From assembly GCA_013696065.1 (NCBI GenBank), contig JACCZJ010000080.1, forward strand, positions 1-10,345: a stretch of DNA of 10,345 nt, given 5' to 3'. Below are positions 6,201 to 10,345 of the stretch, one piece after another. The notes under the pieces are model-generated. The model saw only the letters and a program-made list of their open reading frames with translations, searched no databases and was not told where the DNA came from. The stretch is from Nocardioidaceae bacterium (GTDB taxonomy: Bacteria > Actinomycetota > Actinomycetes > Propionibacteriales > Nocardioidaceae). The translations under genes and the position numbers were made by a program. Every line of letters starts with the position of its first letter. The first letter of the stretch is position 1.

Positions 6201-6944
6201 TCAGGCCGTGCCGTAGCGGCGATCACGCTGCGCATAGATGTCGATCGCCTCATAAAGGGTGGCTCTGGTGACGTCAGGCCACCACACATCCATGAAGACC
6301 ATCTCGGCATACGCCGCCTGCCACACCATGAAGTTGCTCAGGCGCTGCTCCCCCGACGTACGCAAAACCATATCGACATCGGGCAGGTCGGGCACATAGA
6401 GCGACCGCGCGACCGCCCGCTCATCCAGCTTGTCTGGGTTGAGTCGCCCTGCCGCCACCTCACGGGCGAGCGCCTGGGCAGCGTCGGCGATCTCGGCGCG
6501 ACCGCCGTAGTTGACGCACATAGTGAGCGTGAGTACGTCGTTGGATCGCGTCATCTCCTCAGCCACCTCAAGCTCGCGAATCACCGAAGCCCACAACCGT
6601 GGCCGCCGCCCGGCCCACTTCACCCGCACCCCCATCGCGTGCATCTCGTCTCGCCGACGCCGGATCACGTCACGGTTGAAGCCCATCAAGAAGCGCACCT
6701 CGTCAGGCGAGCGTTTCCAGTTCTCCGTCGAGAAGGCATATGCCGACACGCACTTCACACCGGCCGCGATCGCGCCTTCGACCAGGTCGAAGAGTGCCGC
6801 CTCGCCACGCTCATGGCCAGCCGTGCGAGGCAGACCCCGCTCGGCGGCCCACCTGCCGTTCCCGTCCATGATCACCGCCACATGGGCGGGAATCAGCGCC
6901 GAAGGCAGATCCGGGGGCTCGGCGAAGGCTGAAGCGTCAGTCAC
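6201..6944 (-). CDS. uppS: Isoprenyl transferase / cis-prenyltransferase (undecaprenyl or decaprenyl diphosphate synthase)
   Basis: This 247-residue cis-prenyltransferase adds isopentenyl units in Z configuration to an allylic diphosphate, making the polyprenyl carrier used for peptidoglycan and other wall polymers. All hallmark regions are present: HVAVIMDGNGRWA (21-33, catalytic Asp27), FSTENWKR (71-78), NYGGRAEI (145-152) and RTSGEQRLSNF (195-205), followed by Glu214 in AYAEMVF. Length is normal for the family. In Actinobacteria the chain length (C50 or C55, or a short Z,E-farnesyl product) cannot be read safely from sequence, so the uppS symbol is generic. The start is a GTG at 6944, with AGGGGAC roughly 10 nt upstream. 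It lies 94 bp downstream of recO on the same strand, and the zur-uppS-recO neighbourhood resembles that in mycobacteria. Confidence 0.93.
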   Translation of the reverse strand: MTDASAFAEPPDLPSALIPAHVAVIMDGNGRWAAERGLPRTAGHERGEAALFDLVEGAIAAGVKCVSAYAFSTENWKRSPDEVRFLMGFNRDVIRRRRDEMHAMGVRVKWAGRRPRLWASVIRELEVAEEMTRSNDVLTLTMCVNYGGRAEIADAAQALAREVAAGRLNPDKLDERAVARSLYVPDLPDVDMVLRTSGEQRLSNFMVWQAAYAEMVFMDVWWPDVTRATLYEAIDIYAQRDRRYGTA

Positions 6945-7038
6945 GGGGCCACCGTCCCCTGCGTCTCAGAATAAATCTGCGCACCTGGAGGAAGCCTTCG
7001 AGGCCACGAATCGTTCGAGCACACCCCGTAACCAGCCC

Positions 7039-7767
7039 TCACCTCTCCACATGGACCAGGGACCGCAGACCGCGCTCAAGATGCCACTGAAGGTAGGCGG
7101 CGACGATGCCGCTCGCGGGTTTGCGATAGCGCATATCGACCGCCTCGGCGGTTGACCAGTCCCCCGCGAGCAGCGAACCCAGCAACGTGACAGTTTCAGG
7201 AGCCGGGTTGGCGGTACCTGGAATCCGACAACCGCCGCACAGCATGCCTCCCGAACCGGCGCTGAAACTGCGGTGCGGTCCCGGTTCTCCACATCGAGCG
7301 CACCCGTCGAAGGACGGCGCATAGCCCGCGATGGCGAGCGAGCGCAACAGGTAGGAGTCGAGAACGAGCGGTGCTTGGCGTTCCCCGCTCGTCAAGGCAC
7401 GCATGGCGCTGACCAGCAGAAGGTATTGCTGCAGCGACGGCTCCATTTCCTCGGCCGCCAAGCGCTCAGCTGTCTCGAGCATCGCGGTGCCGGCCGTGTA
7501 GCGGGCGTAGTCTCCGGCCATCGCTTCCCCGAACAGCGACAGGGTCTCGACCTGCGTCACGATGTCGAGGGTCCGCCCGCGAGCGAACTGCACGTCCACG
7601 TGCATGAAGGGCTCCAGGCGCGATCCGAACTTGGACTTGGTACGGCGTACGCCCTTGCCAACCGCCCGGACTCGTCCCGTGTTGCGGGTCAGGAACGTGA
7701 TGATGCGATCCGCTTCACCCAGCTTTTGGGTGCGCAGCACGATGGCCTCGTCACGGTAGAGGTTCAC
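7039..7767 (-). CDS. recO: DNA repair protein RecO
   Basis: This 242-residue protein helps load RecA onto SSB-coated single strands in the RecFOR pathway and anneals complementary strands. The N-terminal OB-fold region begins LYRDEAIVLRTQKLGEADRI and continues through TRNTGRVRAVGKGVRRTKSK and a FGSRLEPF segment. The C-terminal helical domain carries a zinc motif with Cys156, Cys159, Cys177 and Cys180 (CARC and CGGC). The GTG at 7767 gives the usual actinobacterial N-terminus (x-LYRDEAIVLRT); an in-frame GTG at 7794 would add nine unrelated residues. No strong Shine-Dalgarno sequence is visible for either. It is followed by uppS on the same strand, probably cotranscribed. Its upstream gap of 249 bp to the divergent acetyltransferase contains hairpin repeat A. 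Confidence 0.92.
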   Translation of the reverse strand: MNLYRDEAIVLRTQKLGEADRIITFLTRNTGRVRAVGKGVRRTKSKFGSRLEPFMHVDVQFARGRTLDIVTQVETLSLFGEAMAGDYARYTAGTAMLETAERLAAEEMEPSLQQYLLLVSAMRALTSGERQAPLVLDSYLLRSLAIAGYAPSFDGCARCGEPGPHRSFSAGSGGMLCGGCRIPGTANPAPETVTLLGSLLAGDWSTAEAVDMRYRKPASGIVAAYLQWHLERGLRSLVHVER

Positions 7768-7864
7768 GAACCCATTCTGCCTGTGCGCGGCCACGCGCCC
7801 CTACTCCGCGGGCCGCGCCCCACCTTCAATGTCGCGGCGCGCGCACGCTGCAGGCTGGTTGACC

Positions 7865-7914
7865 TGGAAACGATATGGCGCCCAGATGGCCCGCAGGGAC
7901 GTCATATCGTTCCA
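7865..7914. repeat. Hairpin repeat copy A
   Basis: The arms AACGATATGGCG (7869-7880) and CGTCATATCGTT (7900-7911) are inverted repeats pairing over 12 positions, with one G-U pair in RNA. TGG and CCA extend the stem on the outside past a bulged A. The 19-nt loop ends in the sequence GCCCGCAGGGA. A second copy in the same orientation lies at 9291-9345. Copy A sits between the divergent starts of recO and the acetyltransferase gene, so a terminator role is unlikely here. Confidence 0.8.
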
Positions 7915-8016
7915 ACCCGGAAAGTGGTGGAGCCGGAGTCCGTCAACCACTCGCGCTGAGCCCTGAGGCCCTCAATTGACGTGCTTTGCGCCGTATCCGC
8001 GTGTCATGCTCCCCGT

Positions 8017-8883
8017 ATGACCCCTGAGCGCTCGATGGTCCACCGTCTCGAGCAGTATTACGACGCCGTGCCCCGTCGTCGGGCGCGCACTGAACGGGTC
8101 GGACCCTTCACCTTGTTCGTGGCGGACGCGGGTTGGCCTTACTACGCCCGTCCAGCACTAGGCGGGTCAGAGGAGATCCGGACTTCCGACGTACGCCGAG
8201 TGCTGGACCGACAACGTGAGCTCGACGTGCCTCGCTCAATCGAGTGGGTTGACGAGGTGACTCCCGGGTTGGCCGCGACCGTCGAAACAGCGGGGGTCAG
8301 AGTGGCTCGGTGTCCCCTGCTCGTCTTGGTCGGTGCTCCCAAAGGATCACCCGGCACCGTCCTCATGTTGAGTCCTGACGAGGTCGACGCACTGGTCGCG
8401 ACTCGGGCTGCCATCTCGGTGAGCTTCGCGTATGGCGGCAACGCGACGGCCGACGCAGGCATCGAGGCCAGGGATGCCGAGCTCAAGTCGGCGCGCAAGG
8501 AGGTCGATGCGAGGTTCCTCACCGACCTCAGGTCAGGCGCCTCCCGGATGGCCGCGGCCTTCGCTCCAGGGGTCGGTCAAGGTGAGCTTGCTCCGACTGG
8601 TGGTGGCAGATACTCCTCTGACGGCGCGGCGGAGCTCGGTCCAGTGGGTGGTGGAAGCTACTCCCCCGTTGGGAACGTTGCAGAAATCGCAGGCGTCGGC
8701 GTGCTCCCGGCGTACCGTCGGCGAGGGCTTGCGGCCCAGCTGTCCTATGTACTTGCTACGGATGCCCTCACGAGGGGGGTGACCACGGTGTTCTGCTCCG
8801 CCGAGTCCGACGATGTGGCCCGGGTCTATCAGGCCGTTGGCTTTTGCCGCGTTGGTACCGCCTGTATCGCCGAGGCCACGTGA
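8017..8883 (+). CDS. GNAT family N-acetyltransferase
   Basis: This 288-residue protein has a C-terminal GNAT domain of the type that transfers acetyl from acetyl-CoA to an amine; the substrate is unknown. The acetyl-CoA site is visible in AEIAGVGVLPAYRRRGLAAQ (about 223-241, with R-R-R-G-L-A as motif A), followed by VFCSAESDDVARVYQAVGF at about 258-276. The first 110 residues (EQYYDAVPRRRARTERVGPF and GWPYYARPALGG) match an N-terminal region that accompanies this GNAT type in Actinobacteria. Residues 189-220 contain a tandem duplication of a 16-residue unit just before the AEI strand. The ATG at 8017 was preferred on protein grounds; no Shine-Dalgarno sequence precedes it, so a leaderless start is possible. 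A GTG at 7981 in frame would add 12 residues. The gene is unlinked in function to recO or leuA and lies inside the repeat-bracketed patch. Confidence 0.85.
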   Translation: MTPERSMVHRLEQYYDAVPRRRARTERVGPFTLFVADAGWPYYARPALGGSEEIRTSDVRRVLDRQRELDVPRSIEWVDEVTPGLAATVETAGVRVARCPLLVLVGAPKGSPGTVLMLSPDEVDALVATRAAISVSFAYGGNATADAGIEARDAELKSARKEVDARFLTDLRSGASRMAAAFAPGVGQGELAPTGGGRYSSDGAAELGPVGGGSYSPVGNVAEIAGVGVLPAYRRRGLAAQLSYVLATDALTRGVTTVFCSAESDDVARVYQAVGFCRVGTACIAEAT

Positions 8884-8888
8884 GCAGC

Positions 8889-8904
8889 GCAACGTTTGCG
8901 TTGC
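8889..8904 (+). terminator. Small hairpin after the acetyltransferase stop
   Basis: GCAACG and CGTTGC form a perfect 6-bp stem with a TTTG loop, beginning 6 nt after the TGA of the acetyltransferase gene. The position suits a terminator, but there is no T-run after it and the stem is short, so the call is tentative. Confidence 0.3.
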
Positions 8905-9009
8905 AATGAGACCTGTACCCGCGGTTGAGCTAGACGGTGAAGTGGGCCCCATGACATTGCCGAGCCACGGATCGTTCCCTCTGGCGAGCCGCTACATTCC
9001 TGCCTATCT

Positions 9010-9276
9010 ATGCGCAGGCTGGCCAGCAACGACGCGGATGAGTACTCCACGCTGATTGACCGCAACCGCAGTCATGTGAGCCGGTTTGGCCTCGCCACTT
9101 GTGCCGGCCGAGCGCCCCTGGCGCTGGCCCGTGACGAACTTGGCGCCGCAGATATCTTGGCTGGAGTGACGCTCGGCAACCAGCCAAGCATCCGAGTGCT
9201 GCGCCGCCTCAGTCCTGCTCCCACCAAGGAGTTCCCGAGCATTACCCGCTACCACCTGGCTATGAACTCGGTCTGA
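9010..9276 (+). pseudogene. Internally deleted RimJ/RimL-type acetyltransferase remnant
   Basis: An open frame of 88 residues joins two ends of a RimJ/RimL-like GNAT protein. The start, MRRLASNDADEYSTLIDRNR then SHVSRFG, is like the N-terminus of that family. Residues from about 37, LALARDELGAADILAGVTLG then NQPSIRVLRRL, and a terminal TRYHLAM are like its C-terminal end. The central part, including the acetyl-CoA-binding loop, is absent: about 80-100 residues by comparison with the usual length. The frame stays open across the junction, so it could still be translated, but an active enzyme is not expected. No Shine-Dalgarno sequence is seen. The stretch 8884-9009 upstream of it holds no recognisable coding sequence. 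Confidence 0.6.
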
Positions 9277-9290
9277 TCTAGGCACTCAGT

Positions 9291-9345
9291 TGGAACGCTA
9301 TGGCGGCCAAATCTGAGGCGCCCGCAGGGACGCCATATCGTTACA
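9291..9345. repeat. Hairpin repeat copy B
   Basis: The arms AACGCTATGGCG (9294-9305) and CGCCATATCGTT (9331-9342) pair at 11 of 12 positions, with outer TG/CA pairing past one mismatch. The 25-nt loop ends in GCCCGCAGGGA, shared with copy A at 7865-7914; the asymmetric loop shows both copies point the same way. It lies between the 3' ends of the acetyltransferase remnant and leuA. Together the copies bracket the acetyltransferase patch. Confidence 0.8.
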
Positions 9346-9364
9346 AATCGAGGCAGGTTTTCAG

Positions 9365-9379
9365 GGGCAAGGGGTGCCC
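9365..9379. terminator. Weak hairpin downstream of leuA
   Basis: GGGCA (9365-9369) and TGCCC (9375-9379) pair around a 5-nt loop, 29 bp beyond the leuA stop. The stem is short and has no clear T-run on the leuA strand. Hairpin copy B, just beyond, is the other candidate for ending leuA transcription. Confidence 0.25.
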
Positions 9380-9408
9380 GCCCTCAGGACAGCCGCGGGG
9401 CGCAACGA

Positions 9409-10345
9409 TCAGGCGGCGCGGTTGATGGCGGAGATGACGGCTTTCAGCGAGGCGGTCACGATGTTGGGGTCGAAACCAACCCCCCACACCACCTCGTCGC
9501 GCACGGCACACTCGACATACGCGGCGGCCGTGGCATCCCCGCCCGACGACAAGGCGTGCTCGGCGTAGTCGAGCACCCGCACGTCATAGCCCACCGCGCC
9601 GATCGCTTCGACAAAGGCCGCGATCGGCCCATTGCCGTGGCCTGAGAGAGTGCGTTCCTCGCCTTCCACGAACACCTTGACCGTCAGTGAGTCATGCTCG
9701 CCAGCGGCGGACGAGGTGTGGACGGAGTTGAGCGCGAGCGGCGTACGACGGTCCAGGTATTCAGCCTCGAAGGCAAACCAGATCGACTCAGCGGATATCT
9801 CGCCACCGTCAGAGTCGGTGAGCTGCTGCACCACCCGGCTGAACTCGATCTGGAGGCGGCGGGGCAGCTCGAGCTTGTGCTCAGCCTTGAGGATGTAGGC
9901 CACACCGCCCTTGCCGGACTGCGAGTTGACCCGGATGACCGCCTCGTAGGAGCGGCCCACATCGTGCGGGTCGATGGGGAGGTACGGCGCCTTCCACGGC
10001 ATGGCGATGACCGGCTTGCCGGCTGAGCGCGCCTCACGATCGAGCGCCTCCAAGCCCTTCTTGATCGCGTCTTGGTGAGAACCGGAGAAGGCGGTGTAGA
10101 CCAGATCGCCGGCGTAGGGGTGGCGGGGATGAACGGGCAGCTGCGTGCAGTATTCGACGGCTCGGCGGATCTCGTCGACGTCGCTGAAGTCGATCATCGG
10201 GTCGATGCCCTGGCTGAAAAGGTTGAGGCCCAGGGTGACGAGACAGACGTTGCCGGTGCGTTCGCCATGCCCGAACAGGCAACCCTCGACCCGGTCGGCA
10301 CCGGCCATCAGAGCCAGCTCGGTGGCGGCGACCGCGGTGCCACGG
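9409..10345 (-). CDS. leuA: 2-isopropylmalate synthase LeuA, C-terminal part (gene runs off the window)
   Basis: This is the 311-codon C-terminal half of a class II 2-isopropylmalate synthase, which condenses acetyl-CoA with 2-oxoisovalerate as the first committed step of leucine synthesis. The frame is open to the window edge (RGTAVAATELALMAGADRVE). The end of the catalytic TIM barrel is recognisable in GCLFGHGERTGN, and the following LPVHPRHPYAGDLVYTAFSG and SHQDAIKKG segments are typical of the actinobacterial type. A linker domain (PYLPIDPHDVGRSYEAVIRV, SQSGKGGVAYIL) leads to the C-terminal regulatory dimerisation domain that binds leucine (LNSVHTSSAAGEHDSLTVKV, GNGPIAAFVEAI, SSGGDATAAAYVE). 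The catalytic N-terminal half with the metal-binding HxH motif is outside the window. In GCLFGHGER a His stands where Asn is usual in mycobacterial LeuA. Confidence 0.95.
   Translation of the reverse strand, partial: RGTAVAATELALMAGADRVEGCLFGHGERTGNVCLVTLGLNLFSQGIDPMIDFSDVDEIRRAVEYCTQLPVHPRHPYAGDLVYTAFSGSHQDAIKKGLEALDREARSAGKPVIAMPWKAPYLPIDPHDVGRSYEAVIRVNSQSGKGGVAYILKAEHKLELPRRLQIEFSRVVQQLTDSDGGEISAESIWFAFEAEYLDRRTPLALNSVHTSSAAGEHDSLTVKVFVEGEERTLSGHGNGPIAAFVEAIGAVGYDVRVLDYAEHALSSGGDATAAAYVECAVRDEVVWGVGFDPNIVTASLKAVISAINRAA

Noticed and set aside
6511..7155. 214-codon plus-strand frame across uppS and the gap before recO.
   Set aside because: It is antisense to a fully motif-supported UppS and shows no domain.
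7923..7951. AGTGGT/ACCACT inverted repeat between hairpin copy A and the acetyltransferase gene.
   Set aside because: Six-base arms with a 17-nt spacer are likely by chance in this length, with no promoter to relate it to.
7976..8016. TTGACG at 7976-7981 as a -35 for the acetyltransferase gene.
   Set aside because: No acceptable -10 lies at 16-18 bp; the nearest candidates give spacers of 12 or 23 bp.

Overview
The window comes from a GC-rich actinobacterial chromosome. GTG and TTG starts are common, and several products have their closest remembered relatives in Actinobacteria: DUF6703, the RecO opening LYRDEAIVLRT, class II LeuA, and a zur-uppS-recO neighbourhood like that of mycobacteria. 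I could not fix the genus; a propionibacterium-like organism is only a guess. It reads as chromosomal housekeeping sequence, with one small accessory patch around 7865-9345.

Left part (1-2834): a small antibiotic-biosynthesis-monooxygenase-fold protein (-), a small DUF6703 membrane protein (+), and a translationally coupled pair of bacterial-PH-domain membrane proteins (-) of the YdbS/YdbT type. The DUF6703 gene and the large PH gene overlap tail to tail by 99 bp.

Centre (2891-6111): a complete zinc-uptake operon, znuA-znuC-znuB-zur. It encodes a lipoprotein zinc binder, an ATPase, a permease and a Fur-family zinc repressor. Every junction overlaps, which suggests translational coupling. The promoter has a TTGACA -35, a 17-bp spacer and a GATAAT -10, and two Zur-box-like dyads lie across it with centres 21 bp apart. 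The predicted transcription start falls on or beside the A of the znuA ATG, so the mRNA is probably leaderless and autoregulated by Zur. Both cytoplasmic-side transporter subunits (ZnuC and ZnuB) end in histidine-rich tails, whereas ZnuA lacks the usual His-rich loop. A 22-bp tandem repeat covers the zur stop codon, and a hairpin with a UUCG loop follows before the convergent uppS.

Right part: uppS and recO (-), then a patch with an N-acetyltransferase gene (+) and an internally deleted remnant of a second, RimJ/RimL-type acetyltransferase. The patch is bracketed by two copies, in the same orientation, of a roughly 50-bp hairpin-forming repeat. The window ends inside the C-terminal half of leuA (-). 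I saw no tRNA, rRNA, CRISPR array, integrase or intact insertion sequence.
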